A stretch of DNA of 64,000 bases from Vibrio sp. S9_S30 (GTDB taxonomy: Bacteria; Pseudomonadota; Gammaproteobacteria; Enterobacterales; Vibrionaceae). Positions 26,023 through 34,646 of this stretch are shown here, in pieces (within the stretch, counting starts at the first letter, position 1; each line of letters begins with the position of its first letter). Location of the stretch: positions 178,730 to 242,729 of the forward strand of contig NZ_JAAUWT010000008.1 in the NCBI RefSeq assembly GCF_014694455.1. The letters run 5' to 3'. The notes under the pieces were generated by a model. The model made no database searches and had not been told where the DNA came from. It saw nothing but the letters and a program-made list of their open reading frames with translations. The translations under genes and the position numbers were made by a program.

Positions 26023-26810
26023 AGCGTTGCCCCACCATCAATGCGGAGATCATGCATGGTGATATGATTGGCCGCGTCAGACATCAAGAACAAAATGGTT
26101 TGCGCAATATCTGATGGCTCCGCTATCTTATTCAGTGGAATGCCCAGCCGAAACTGCGTTGCGTCTCCCGCAATCACCTGCTCTTCTCCATAACTTTCGT
26201 TCCAGAGCTGCAATTGCATTTCTGTACGAGTGGAACCTGGGCTTACAATATTACAACGAATCCCTAATGGCGCGAGCTCAATCCCCACTGACTTTACAAA
26301 CATATGCAATGCCGACTTTGATGCCGCATACGCGCCCATGTTTGCTCTTGGTGTATTTGCGGCATTGGAGCCGACAACGACAATATTGCCTTGGCGTCGC
26401 TGCTTCATACTCGCCGACACCGCCTGCATGGCCGCCAACACACCAAATGCATTCACCATAAATGTGTGTTCAATTTTGTCGAAAGGCATGTCACACAACG
26501 CGCCGAGATGCAAAATCCCAGCGCAGCTAACCAAGTGGTCGAAATCGCCGTGTTCTTCTATCCATCCATGAATGCAATCCCTAACCAACTCAGGTTGTGA
26601 TAGATCCAATTTCGCAATGTGAAGTTGTCCTGGAAATAATGTGGAAAGAGAAGCGGATTTTTGGGTGAGTAACAGCTCGTCTATATCGGTTGCGAATACC
26701 TTCGCTCCTGCGCCGAGTAAGCACTCTAGTGTACTAAACCCAATGCCTTTTGCCGCACCGGTTAGTAAAACGTGCTGATCTTTAAGAAATTTTGGCATAT
26801 TTATAAACAA
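26013..26810 (-). CDS. 2,3-dihydro-2,3-dihydroxybenzoate dehydrogenase (EntA/VibA)
   Basis: A 265-residue short-chain dehydrogenase, the last step to 2,3-dihydroxybenzoate. The cofactor site LLTGAAKGIGFST is near residue 15, the conserved CAGIL near residue 95 and the catalytic YAASKSALHMF near residue 160. General SDRs share these motifs, but the position between the DAHP synthase and entC homologues, and a shared Fur box, makes the DHB role nearly certain. The gene is divergent from the isochorismate synthase gene. Confidence 0.92.
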   Translation of the reverse strand: MFINMPKFLKDQHVLLTGAAKGIGFSTLECLLGAGAKVFATDIDELLLTQKSASLSTLFPGQLHIAKLDLSQPELVRDCIHGWIEEHGDFDHLVSCAGILHLGALCDMPFDKIEHTFMVNAFGVLAAMQAVSASMKQRRQGNIVVVGSNAANTPRANMGAYAASKSALHMFVKSVGIELAPLGIRCNIVSPGSTRTEMQLQLWNESYGEEQVIAGDATQFRLGIPLNKIAEPSDIAQTILFLMSDAANHITMHDLRIDGGATLDH

Positions 26811-26909
26811 CCGTATGAAAAGTAATCAAGCAAGCCCTCTCGTTACCATGACGTGTAAACAGAGAGTCGATAATTGTGACCCATGTTTAATAATTGGGAC
26901 TAAACTAAA

Positions 26910-26928
26910 TAGTAATTATTATCATTAG
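26910..26928. promoter_or_regulatory. Fur box between entA and entC homologues
   Basis: tagtaattattatcattag, a good Fur box placed to serve both divergent units. Confidence 0.8.
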
Positions 26929-27069
26929 TATTTAACCTTACCTAACTGTAATCTTAGTGACCAAAATAAGCAACCCGACGAGGATACCCCAACCAGAGCC
27001 AGAAACTCACTTCCGGCTTTTTGGTGCGGTGTCCTGTCATCACGATCTATATTTCAAGAGGGATCTGTT

Positions 27070-28251
27070 ATGAAACGTGAAGTGATTGGCTATTCAAAAA
27101 TGGAAAGCGAACTATTGGACAGTGAGCTGTTGTCTTCTCCATTTTTCTTCGCTTCCCCAGATAACACTATGATGGGTAAAGGTATCGAGAATGAATTCCA
27201 CCAGCCTATTCCATTTACCCAGTTGGCGGCTAAAGCCAGCGAGATGCTTCAGGCAGCAAAGCAGTCGGAATCGGATAATCCGGTTTTGTTTGGTGTCGTG
27301 CCATTCAATGAAGAAAATCCAACCAAGTTTATCATTCCAGAAAAACTGTACGTGTCGAGCAGCACCAGAGCACTCAGACCAAACTCTCAGCCACCTTCCG
27401 ACGCAAGAGTCATTTCTTCACCAAGTGGCAATCAATACAAACAAGGGGTTTCCGACCTGCTCAATATGTTTGCTAACACTGAACTTTCCAAGGTTGTGCT
27501 TTCTCGCGCCATTGAAGTTGCAACGGATACGGATATTCAACAACAAGCATTGCTTCGTAACCTTTTGTCGATCAATACGAAGGGTTACACTTTTGCGGCC
27601 AGCCTCCGTGAAGGTCAAAAACTGATGGGGGCAAGCCCAGAGCTTCTTGTGGCTAAAAAAGGCAGCCACTTACTCTCGAATCCCCTTGCTGGCTCCCGCC
27701 CACGATCGGATTCGGACGAGCAAAACCAAATCGCCATCAACTCACTATTGAATACAAACAAAGATCTGCACGAGCACGGTTTGGTTGTAGAGGAAGTAGA
27801 ACGCGTTATGAGCAAATACTGCTACAACTTATATACGCCTATGATTCCTTCGGTTATAGAAACCAAAACCATGCTACACCTTTCCACTGTACTGGAGGGA
27901 CAGGTCAATGACCCAGCAATCAATGTATTGAAAGTCGCGGCAGAACTGCACCCTACTCCTGCGGTTTGTGGTTATCCGCGTGAAAAGGCGTACGACGCCA
28001 TCAGAAAGCTGGAACAGTTTGATCGCGGCTACTTTACTGGCATGGTGGGCTGGTGTGATTCAAGAGGTAACGGAGAATGGGTGGTCACCATCCGTTGTGC
28101 AGAAGTACAGAAACGCCAAATGAAAGTCTTTGCTGGCGCGGGTATTGTTGATGAATCTCAACCACAAAGCGAGCTGGATGAAACTGGGGCGAAGATGAAT
28201 ACCATCTTAACGGCGGCGGGTATCCAGCTTAATGACATGCTGACGGCTTAG
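27070..28251 (+). CDS. Isochorismate synthase (EntC/VibC)
   Basis: A 393-residue chorismate-using enzyme that makes isochorismate. Family marks are [12 protein letters not shown] near residue 135 (catalytic Lys), [19 protein letters not shown] near residue 178, NPLAGSRPR near residue 207 and the C-terminal [11 protein letters not shown] and [11 protein letters not shown]. Here its product has two users: the EntB homologue on the way to DHB and the PchB homologue on the way to salicylate. It is followed eight bases later by the DHB-AMP ligase gene. Confidence 0.93.
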   Translation: MKREVIGYSKMESELLDSELLSSPFFFASPDNTMMGKGIENEFHQPIPFTQLAAKASEMLQAAKQSESDNPVLFGVVPFNEENPTKFIIPEKLYVSSSTRALRPNSQPPSDARVISSPSGNQYKQGVSDLLNMFANTELSKVVLSRAIEVATDTDIQQQALLRNLLSINTKGYTFAASLREGQKLMGASPELLVAKKGSHLLSNPLAGSRPRSDSDEQNQIAINSLLNTNKDLHEHGLVVEEVERVMSKYCYNLYTPMIPSVIETKTMLHLSTVLEGQVNDPAINVLKVAAELHPTPAVCGYPREKAYDAIRKLEQFDRGYFTGMVGWCDSRGNGEWVVTIRCAEVQKRQMKVFAGAGIVDESQPQSELDETGAKMNTILTAAGIQLNDMLTA

Positions 28252-28259
28252 GTGGAATT

Positions 28260-29888
28260 GTGAGTTCGAATCATTGCTTAGATTTTACAGTGTGGCCGGA
28301 ATCTCTGGTCGCGCAATATAAACAGCTTGGGTATTGGGAAGACAAAACGCTTTTCGATCATTTCCAACACTCAGTCAGTCGATTTAGCCACAATATTGCG
28401 CTTGTCTGCGGTGAACGCCAGCTTACTTACCAAGACGCAGCAGAGCGCATATCCAAACTGGCAGCGGGGTTTCAGTCTCTGGGATTGGTTAAAGGCGACA
28501 ACGTCGTATTGCAGATGACAAACGTAGCGGAATTCTACCTTTGCTACTTTGCATTATTGCAGAAAGGTATTCGACCCGTTTTAGCCCTCCCCGCTCATCG
28601 ATTTTCTGACATCTCGTATTTTTGCAAACATGCTGAGGCGAAAGCGTACATTATCGATGGTGAACACACTGGGTTTGACTATCAAGCATTGGCAAAGCAG
28701 GTGTTTGATGAAGACAATGCGCTGAAGCACGTGCTTGTTCGCGGTGAGGCTTCAAAAGTGAAAGACCAGAGATTCACGGCATTGGACGATATCGAAGGGC
28801 CACCGGATCACAGTCAGACCGCTGATGCATCGGACTTAGCCTTCTTTCAACTGTCTGGTGGAACAACGGGCACACCCAAGCTGATTCCCCGTACCCACAA
28901 CGATTACGCTTACAGTGTTATTGGCAGTAATGCCATCTGCAAATTTAACGAGAACACTTGTTACTTATGTGCACTGCCTGTTGCTCATAACTTTCCACTC
29001 AGTTCTCCAGGCGCTTTAGGCGTATTCTTTGCCGGTGGAACCGTGGTCTTAACGCAAGACCCAACGCCAAAATCGGCGTTTAAGCTGATTGAAGATCATA
29101 AGGTGACGGTGTCTGGCTTGGTGCCTCCGCTCGCTTTGTTGTGGATGGATCGCGCTCAATCCACTCACCATGATCTTTCGAGCCTTGAACTGATTCAAGT
29201 GGGAGGGGCGAAATTTAGCGAGACCGCAGCGAAAGCGCTGCCGACCACACTGAATTGCCAGCTTCAACAAGTATTTGGTATGGCGGAGGGCTTGGTTAAC
29301 TATACGCGCCTAGACGATCCTATTGAGGTGATTACCGCTACCCAAGGTCGCCCCATTTCGGCACACGACCAAGTAAAAGTGGTTGATGAAGATGGAACCC
29401 CTGTGCCTGTGGGACAAGAGGGTTTCCTTCTGACTCAAGGCCCATACACCATTCGTGGCTATTACAGAGCAGAGGAGCATAATCGACGCTCGTTTGATGC
29501 AGACGGTTTTTACAGCACCGGAGACATTGTCAAACTCACTGAAGATGGCAACCTCGTTGTAACAGGGCGGGATAAAGACCAAATTAACCGTGGAGGCGAA
29601 AAAATTGCGGCAGAAGAAGTCGAAAACCAGTTGCTTCGCCATGACAGTGTGCATGATGCCGCGTTAATTGCTATACCTGATGAGTATCTGGGGGAACGCA
29701 GCTGTGCGGTTATCGTTAAGGCAGAAGGAATCGAAATCAACCCGATCAAACTGAAGTACTTTTTGCGCGAATGTGGATTGGCAGATTACAAAATCCCCGA
29801 CCTGATTACGTTTGTTGATTCTTTACCAAAAACTTCAGTGGGTAAAATTGATAAGAAGACGCTAAGAGCAAAATACGCTCAAGCTTGA
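28260..29888 (+). CDS. 2,3-dihydroxybenzoate-AMP ligase (EntE/VibE)
   Basis: A 542-residue aryl acid adenylating enzyme that activates DHB and loads it on the aryl carrier domain of the EntB homologue. It has the P-loop LSGGTTGTPKLIPR near residue 198, the A5 region VFGMAEGLVNYTRLDD near 340, TGRDKDQINRGGEKI near 435 and the final lysine in TSVGKIDKK. The aryl pocket reads AHNFPLSSPG; in DhbE the Ser at this place (Ser240) and Val in GLVNY (Val337) mark DHB specificity. Start is GTG at 28260. It ends at a strong bidirectional terminator. Confidence 0.93.
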   Translation: MSSNHCLDFTVWPESLVAQYKQLGYWEDKTLFDHFQHSVSRFSHNIALVCGERQLTYQDAAERISKLAAGFQSLGLVKGDNVVLQMTNVAEFYLCYFALLQKGIRPVLALPAHRFSDISYFCKHAEAKAYIIDGEHTGFDYQALAKQVFDEDNALKHVLVRGEASKVKDQRFTALDDIEGPPDHSQTADASDLAFFQLSGGTTGTPKLIPRTHNDYAYSVIGSNAICKFNENTCYLCALPVAHNFPLSSPGALGVFFAGGTVVLTQDPTPKSAFKLIEDHKVTVSGLVPPLALLWMDRAQSTHHDLSSLELIQVGGAKFSETAAKALPTTLNCQLQQVFGMAEGLVNYTRLDDPIEVITATQGRPISAHDQVKVVDEDGTPVPVGQEGFLLTQGPYTIRGYYRAEEHNRRSFDADGFYSTGDIVKLTEDGNLVVTGRDKDQINRGGEKIAAEEVENQLLRHDSVHDAALIAIPDEYLGERSCAVIVKAEGIEINPIKLKYFLRECGLADYKIPDLITFVDSLPKTSVGKIDKKTLRAKYAQA

Positions 29889-29910
29889 TGTCCAACCCGT
29901 TAAAACCAAT

Positions 29911-29941
29911 AAAAAACCGATCTCATCGAGATCGGTTTTTT
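29911..29941. terminator. Bidirectional terminator after the EntE homologue
   Basis: Ten-base stem aaccgatctc (29915-29924) with gagatcggtt (29928-29937), A-run before and T-run after. Shared with the convergent viuB homologue. Confidence 0.9.
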
Positions 29942-29967
29942 CGATAGATTAGGGTGTGTTGAAGAAA

Positions 29968-30783
29968 TCAGTATTCTTCGTCCATTACTTCGTGACGCTC
30001 GGCGTGATAAGCCTCTTCATCCTTACCTCGTTTCCAATAAGGAATGGCATACATGTCTTTCTTAGTCAGTTTATAGTCTTCTCTGAGTACTTTTCGACAT
30101 GCGAGCACGCTTTCGTTCTCTCCGGCAATGAAAGCAGAAAGGGTCTTAGTATTCGCCACAGGGGTAAGGCGGCTTATCGCTTGACTTAATTGAAGATGCC
30201 CACCCTTGGGTTCCCGAAGGATCCACTCCAAACTCACACCTTTCGGATGCTCGATGATGTGTTTGTCTTCAATATCATCAATCTCAATAAAGGCATAGCC
30301 TACCGTATCAGACGGTAACGCTTCCAAAATCGCACTGATGGCGGGAGCAGCGGTAAGATCGCCAGCAAAAATGTGCCAGTCGGCAGGCTGTATCAACGGA
30401 TCAGGTCCTGCTGGACCGACAATCCCAATTTGAGAGCCTTCTTTCGCTTTGAGCGCCCATCCCCCCCCCGGAGAGTCGACACCATGAGTAACAAAATCGA
30501 TATCGAGTTCGTTCACATTCGCACGGTATTGTCTGACTGAATACGCTCTAGGAACTGGCTTGTGTTCAGGCCAGACTATCGTTTCACCTTCCCTATACGG
30601 GAGCTGCAATATCCCACTTTTCCTATTTGGGAAAAATACTTTTATATGGCTACCACCTTGATCTTCAGGAAACCCTGCTAAGTCTTCACCTGTTACCGTC
30701 ACTCGGAGTAGGTTTTTAGACACGTATTCCTTACGTACGAAGTTTAATAGCATCGGATATAAGCGCTCTGGATTATCGCTCAT
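29968..30783 (-). CDS. Siderophore-interacting flavoprotein (ViuB type ferric siderophore reductase)
   Basis: A 271-residue SIP-family protein, the same length as V. cholerae ViuB, which helps release iron from the ferric siderophore in the cytoplasm. The FAD-binding stretch PRAYSVRQYRANVNELDID is near residue 80 (R-x-Y-S/T) and HGVDSPGGGWALKAK near residue 105. The frame runs further upstream into the entB homologue, but aagagga eight bases before the ATG at 30783 fixes the start. It follows entB after 55 bp and is likely in its operon. V. vulnificus VuuB is the counterpart in the vulnibactin system. Confidence 0.92.
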   Translation of the reverse strand: MSDNPERLYPMLLNFVRKEYVSKNLLRVTVTGEDLAGFPEDQGGSHIKVFFPNRKSGILQLPYREGETIVWPEHKPVPRAYSVRQYRANVNELDIDFVTHGVDSPGGGWALKAKEGSQIGIVGPAGPDPLIQPADWHIFAGDLTAAPAISAILEALPSDTVGYAFIEIDDIEDKHIIEHPKGVSLEWILREPKGGHLQLSQAISRLTPVANTKTLSAFIAGENESVLACRKVLREDYKLTKKDMYAIPYWKRGKDEEAYHAERHEVMDEEY

Positions 30784-30838
30784 TGGTTTTCCTCTTGTGT
30801 ATAACCGGAGAAGCGAGTGTTGCCTAACGTGAACATGA

Positions 30839-31732
30839 TTATGCTGACACTTCTTCTTTCTTGTGATTGACGGTTGGTTCAATAGTCTGCCACCATTCTT
30901 GCAGTGACACCGCTTCAATGAGCTGAGAGAACGAAACATTGGCGCCCTGCTTATTCCACTTTTCAACAAGGGCCATTGCTCTCATGGAATCCAATCCCAT
31001 AAACATTAAGTTTTCGTTCACATCAATATCGTCCAACGCAACCCCTAATGTCTCAGCCACGTCAGACTGCAATACATTCAGGCTGAGTACAGAACCTTCG
31101 TCCGTCTGTATTTCACTCATGGCTTTGCCAAGCGTTTTGATGCTACCCGCTCTGCCAGCAACATAATTCAACGTATGAACGTGATCTTCACGTGAGAAAT
31201 CCGCAATGGCATCCCCAACAATAAAAGGCTGAATATCCAACATAAACGCATCGAGTGCTGTAGACAAAATGCCAATATGACCATAGATGCCGGTGATGAT
31301 AAGCTGAGTTTTGTTGTTTTCTTGCATGTATTCAAGCAACGGTGTTTTCTTGAACGCACTGTAACGCCATTTGACGTATTCAATGTCGTCTTTTTCTGGC
31401 GTGAGACAAGAAACAACTGGGGTATGATCGCCATTCAACCCAGGCCCCCAAAAGTCGGATAACAAAGCCCTGTCTTTTGGAGCTTGATTCGCGGGTTGAG
31501 CGGTATAAATAACGGGAATACCGGCGTCTTTGGCTCTCTTTTTAAGTTCATTGATATTTTTTAGAACATCAACCATAGGTGAGGCGTTTACCTCATAATA
31601 ATTCACGAAGTATTCCTGCATATCGTGAATCAACAGTACCGCGGTACTAGGGTCAATTTTCCAATTCGTTTTGTTCTCTGGAAATTCATTGTGTTCTGGC
31701 AAGTCGTAACTCGCAATTTTAGGTATAGCCAT
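30839..31732 (-). CDS. Bifunctional isochorismatase / aryl carrier protein (EntB/VibB)
   Basis: A 297-residue two-domain protein. Residues 1-205 form the isochorismatase, with [15 protein letters not shown] near 35 and the loop [13 protein letters not shown] near 115. It removes pyruvate from isochorismate to give 2,3-dihydro-DHB. Residues 215-290 form an aryl carrier domain with the phosphopantetheine serine in MGLDSMRAM near 245. This domain should carry DHB loaded by the EntE homologue. A Fur box at 31868-31893 precedes the gene. It is followed by viuB. Confidence 0.95.
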   Translation of the reverse strand: MAIPKIASYDLPEHNEFPENKTNWKIDPSTAVLLIHDMQEYFVNYYEVNASPMVDVLKNINELKKRAKDAGIPVIYTAQPANQAPKDRALLSDFWGPGLNGDHTPVVSCLTPEKDDIEYVKWRYSAFKKTPLLEYMQENNKTQLIITGIYGHIGILSTALDAFMLDIQPFIVGDAIADFSREDHVHTLNYVAGRAGSIKTLGKAMSEIQTDEGSVLSLNVLQSDVAETLGVALDDIDVNENLMFMGLDSMRAMALVEKWNKQGANVSFSQLIEAVSLQEWWQTIEPTVNHKKEEVSA

Positions 31733-31867
31733 TTGTGATTGCCCTTAATACTCTAATTGGCGCCTGACGTTCCTATTTAAATAGCCCGATACATCCGGCC
31801 TTTGCGCTCAGCAACTAAAGTAAAAACATAGAGATTGATAATGTGTTGTGCTTTAATCGCTTACTCA

Positions 31868-31893
31868 TTGATAATGTCAAAAATCATTATCAA
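31868..31893. promoter_or_regulatory. Fur box before entB, overlapping the pchB-like stop codon
   Basis: ttgataatg and cattatcaa half-sites separated by eight bases. The right half overlaps the stop codon (31890-31892) of the upstream gene, so the entB unit starts from inside the end of its neighbour. Confidence 0.7.
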
Positions 31894-32231
31894 GTTGCTG
31901 TATCTTCAGACTCTTCTGCTGAAAGCCCTCTTTCATGGCGCCAGTGTTGTATTTGCTGGTCGATATACCAATCGATGATGTTAGGGAATATTGCTCCAAC
32001 AAACTCTGTTGATATTCCTGCGTCTTCTGCCCATTTTTTTCGATCTTCCATCATCACAACAACACGTTCGGGCGCTGGAATACTTTCTTCATTGGGCTTA
32101 AATTGCGCTGCTGCTTTTACATATCCCATTCGCCTTGAGAGAAGTTGAATAATCTCTTTATCAAGGGAGTCTATTCCTGTTCGGATATCGTTAAGACTTT
32201 CGCAAGCTTCTGGCTTCTTTAAAGATGACAC
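31890..32231 (-). CDS. Isochorismate-pyruvate lyase (PchB type), salicylate-forming
   Basis: A 113-residue AroQ-fold protein that aligns with PchB of Pseudomonas over nearly its whole length. Shared parts include DIRTGIDSLD, LSRRMGYVKAAAQFK, IPAPERV and IIDWYIDQQIQHW. The active-site loop lysine (QFK) and the arginines of RRM are kept. PchB turns isochorismate into salicylate and pyruvate and has weak chorismate mutase activity. Its presence next to a full DHB pathway means that the locus can supply two aryl acids, as needed for vulnibactin. A Fur-like box at 32342-32360 lies upstream. Confidence 0.93.
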   Translation of the reverse strand: MSSLKKPEACESLNDIRTGIDSLDKEIIQLLSRRMGYVKAAAQFKPNEESIPAPERVVVMMEDRKKWAEDAGISTEFVGAIFPNIIDWYIDQQIQHWRHERGLSAEESEDTAT

Positions 32232-32341
32232 GTTAAATTCCTTTAAATTTCATTCCCTGCTGTCCGTCTACTACTTTCGCGCTAATCCTTACCTGTTGAA
32301 GAATAGGGAGAAAATAGAAATTCCTTGCTTTAAATCGAAAT

Positions 32342-32360
32342 GAGAATGTATCTTATTATC
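32342..32360. promoter_or_regulatory. Fur-like box upstream of the pchB homologue
   Basis: On the minus strand gataataagatacattctc, 15 of 19 positions shared with the consensus iron box. About 110 bp before the gene. Confidence 0.6.
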
Positions 32361-32431
32361 TATTCATATTCAATCAGAATACCGTCGCTTTTAGGATAAA
32401 GTTGGGCTGCACATTCGCAGCCTCATGTCAC

Positions 32432-34087
32432 TCATAGTGGCGTACTGACCCAAGGGTTACCGTCGGGACCTGGAACGCGCTTTTTGTCTATCTTGCCAAC
32501 CGCCGTTTTAGGGAGGCTGGACACAATATTCAGTTCATCCGGCAATTTGAATGATGCGATACCCTGCTCTTGAAGGAAAACCCGCAATTCTTGAAGCGTT
32601 GGCACTCGCCCTTTCTTGACTATGGCAACGCCTATTCTTTCCCCTAAATGCTTATCCGGTACCGCAACCACCGCGACTTGCGCAACGTTGGGGTGAGCAA
32701 GCAACTGCTCTTCTAATTCATCCGTAGCAATGCATTCGCCCGCTCGGTTTACGACATCTTTAATTCTGCCCGTCACCACAATGTAGCCACTCTCATCCAC
32801 CACCACGCGATCCCCACTTCGATAAAAACCGTCGTGAGTAAAGGAGCGTTCGTTGTGCTCTTCAGCACGGTAATAGCCCCTTAAGGTGTAGGGGCCTCGG
32901 GTAAGCAACTCCCCTTCCTCACCAACCAAAACGGGCTCCCCCTCTGTATTCACGACGCGAACCTCATCCCAATCACTGACAGGGCGCCCTTGCTTAGTGG
33001 CAATTAATTCTTCATCATCGCCAAAGCGAGTGCAGGCAATCAACCCTTCCGCCATACCGAAAACTTGCTGGAGTGCACCTGGAAAAGCCTGTTGAACATT
33101 AATCGCATCAGAATACGCCAGTTTCGATCCGCCAATTTGCATCAGCCTCAAACTGGATGTATCGGCATTCTCCCATTCTTTCGCTGCCGTCCAGAGTTGG
33201 GCTAGCGCAGGAACCAGAGCGGTTGCCGTTACTTTGTGCTGTTCAATCACATCAAAACAATAGTCTGGGCTAGGGTTCGAACTGAAAATAACTTGCCCCC
33301 CAGAATGAAGAACACCAAGTAGCCCCGGGCAACCCAAAGTGAAATTGTGGGCGGCAGGTAAAACGGCAAGGTACACTTCTTCGCTTGATAACTCAGCGGC
33401 CTCAGAACAGCGTTGAATATTAAAGCGATAGTCGTTATGAGTTCTTGGAATCAGCTTTGGAAGACCCGTTGTGCCGCCAGAGACTAAAAACAGTGCAGGA
33501 TGGGCTGGATTCAAATCTTCAGGTGTAAACTGATTCACATCACCTTCCGGTAATGAGCGGTATTGACCTGATTCGCCAGCAATATATAGGTGTTTTAAAC
33601 CAGACAGTTCTTCAGATAAAGCGTCTGAAATGTGTATGGCTTTGCTATCATTGTCTAGATTAGATCCAATATAAGCTTTGGCACCAGAAACCTTCATAAA
33701 ATGGCGAATCTCAACAATACCATGTGCAGGTAAAGCGAGAACGGGAACCAAGCCCGCTCTTTGTATCGCGAAAAACACTTTCGCAAAATACAGGCTGTTC
33801 GACACTTGGAAAACAACGCTGTCTCCTGCTTCTAGACCATCTTCTTTTAGACCTGCTGCTATTTTGTCCGCTTCACGCAGCAGTTCTTGGTAACAAAGCG
33901 CACCACTGGAATCACTCACTGCAACTTTGGTTGGATGCTTATCCACGCCCTCAGATAAAATCGCCCACAAGGGTGTGTTGTGCCATATCTTGGCGTCTTC
34001 AAATTTTTGAGATTGGCTTGCAGGTTGATCAACAAAGCCGTACAGCAAGCTATGTTGGTTCGCGTTCTCCTTGACCGTTGTTTCCAT
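32432..34087 (-). CDS. Salicylate-AMP ligase (aryl acid adenylating enzyme)
   Basis: A 551-residue second aryl-AMP ligase. It has LVSGGTTGLPKLIPR near residue 210, VFGMAEGLIACTRFGDD near 350, VTGRIKDVVNRAGE near 445 and the final lysine in TAVGKIDKKR. The aryl pocket reads AHNFTLGCPG: Cys replaces the Ser found in DHB enzymes (DhbE Ser240), and the DhbE Val337 place is Ile. Salicylate enzymes such as PchD and YbtE are reported to have this Cys. The A8 stretch has NRAGECI where the first ligase has NRGGEKI. It shares a promoter region with the free aryl carrier gene, which is its probable partner. Confidence 0.88.
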   Translation of the reverse strand: METTVKENANQHSLLYGFVDQPASQSQKFEDAKIWHNTPLWAILSEGVDKHPTKVAVSDSSGALCYQELLREADKIAAGLKEDGLEAGDSVVFQVSNSLYFAKVFFAIQRAGLVPVLALPAHGIVEIRHFMKVSGAKAYIGSNLDNDSKAIHISDALSEELSGLKHLYIAGESGQYRSLPEGDVNQFTPEDLNPAHPALFLVSGGTTGLPKLIPRTHNDYRFNIQRCSEAAELSSEEVYLAVLPAAHNFTLGCPGLLGVLHSGGQVIFSSNPSPDYCFDVIEQHKVTATALVPALAQLWTAAKEWENADTSSLRLMQIGGSKLAYSDAINVQQAFPGALQQVFGMAEGLIACTRFGDDEELIATKQGRPVSDWDEVRVVNTEGEPVLVGEEGELLTRGPYTLRGYYRAEEHNERSFTHDGFYRSGDRVVVDESGYIVVTGRIKDVVNRAGECIATDELEEQLLAHPNVAQVAVVAVPDKHLGERIGVAIVKKGRVPTLQELRVFLQEQGIASFKLPDELNIVSSLPKTAVGKIDKKRVPGPDGNPWVSTPL

Positions 34088-34160
34088 GTCATTCCCTATA
34101 AATTTTTCGTGTTGAAATGAGTGTTTAGAAGAAAAAATAACTTAACGCACTCTTTCCGCC

Positions 34161-34201
34161 TGATAACGATTATTTAACTCAAATGGTAATAATAATCATT
34201 T
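34161..34201. promoter_or_regulatory. Double Fur box between salicylate ligase and aryl carrier genes
   Basis: tgataacgattattta at 34161-34176 and aaatggtaataataatcatt at 34181-34200. Placed for control of both divergent genes. Confidence 0.8.
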
Positions 34202-34294
34202 GAAGAGCGCAATCAAGTAATGATATTGTGTATAACGATTTTGAATCACACATTGGAAGTTTTACGTAAGCTTTCGAAAAAAAAGGATATTATT

Positions 34295-34537
34295 TTGTCA
34301 AAGCAAGAAGCGAGTATTGATTTGTTAGCGACGATTAGTCAGCTTTTGGACGTTCCTGCCGAGTTAATAAAACCGGATGTCAACCTCATTGAGTTGGGTT
34401 TGGATTCCATCAGTATGATGCGTCTCACCGGTCAGTTTAGAAATGCGGGGTTGGATATTAACTTTGCGCAGTTAATGGAATCGCCAACATTAGAATCGTG
34501 GCAACAAATCGTCGCATCCCGTGAAGTATCTGCCTAA
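34295..34537 (+). CDS. Free-standing aryl carrier protein
   Basis: An 80-residue carrier protein with the phosphopantetheine site LGLDSISMMRL (serine near residue 43) and the sequence DLLATISQLLDVPAELIKPD before it. The frame opens at 34220, but the first 25 residues do not look like a carrier domain; aaggat seven bases before a TTG at 34295 suggests that TTG is the true start. It probably carries salicylate, loaded by the divergent ligase, and presents it to the Cy domains. Having its own carrier, apart from the one fused in EntB, would keep the two aryl acids separate. Confidence 0.85.
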   Translation: MSKQEASIDLLATISQLLDVPAELIKPDVNLIELGLDSISMMRLTGQFRNAGLDINFAQLMESPTLESWQQIVASREVSA

Positions 34538-34596
34538 CTCTAGCGTTAACAATTAAGCCGATGTGATTAGACATCTCCGCTACTTTCTCGTTAGAA

Positions 34597-34630
34597 ATAA
34601 AACGCCTTGCATTTGAGCAAGGCGTTTTTT
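34597..34630. terminator. Bidirectional terminator between carrier and TonB receptor genes
   Basis: Ten-base perfect stem aacgccttgc (34601-34610) with gcaaggcgtt (34617-34626), followed by T-run; A-run on the other side. Confidence 0.92.
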
Positions 34631-34646
34631 GTTTCAATCTAAATCA

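Noticed and set aside
30784..30969. Longer N-terminus for the ViuB homologue
   Set aside because: It would overlap the end of the entB homologue in another frame; the ATG at 30783 has a good ribosome site and gives the family length.
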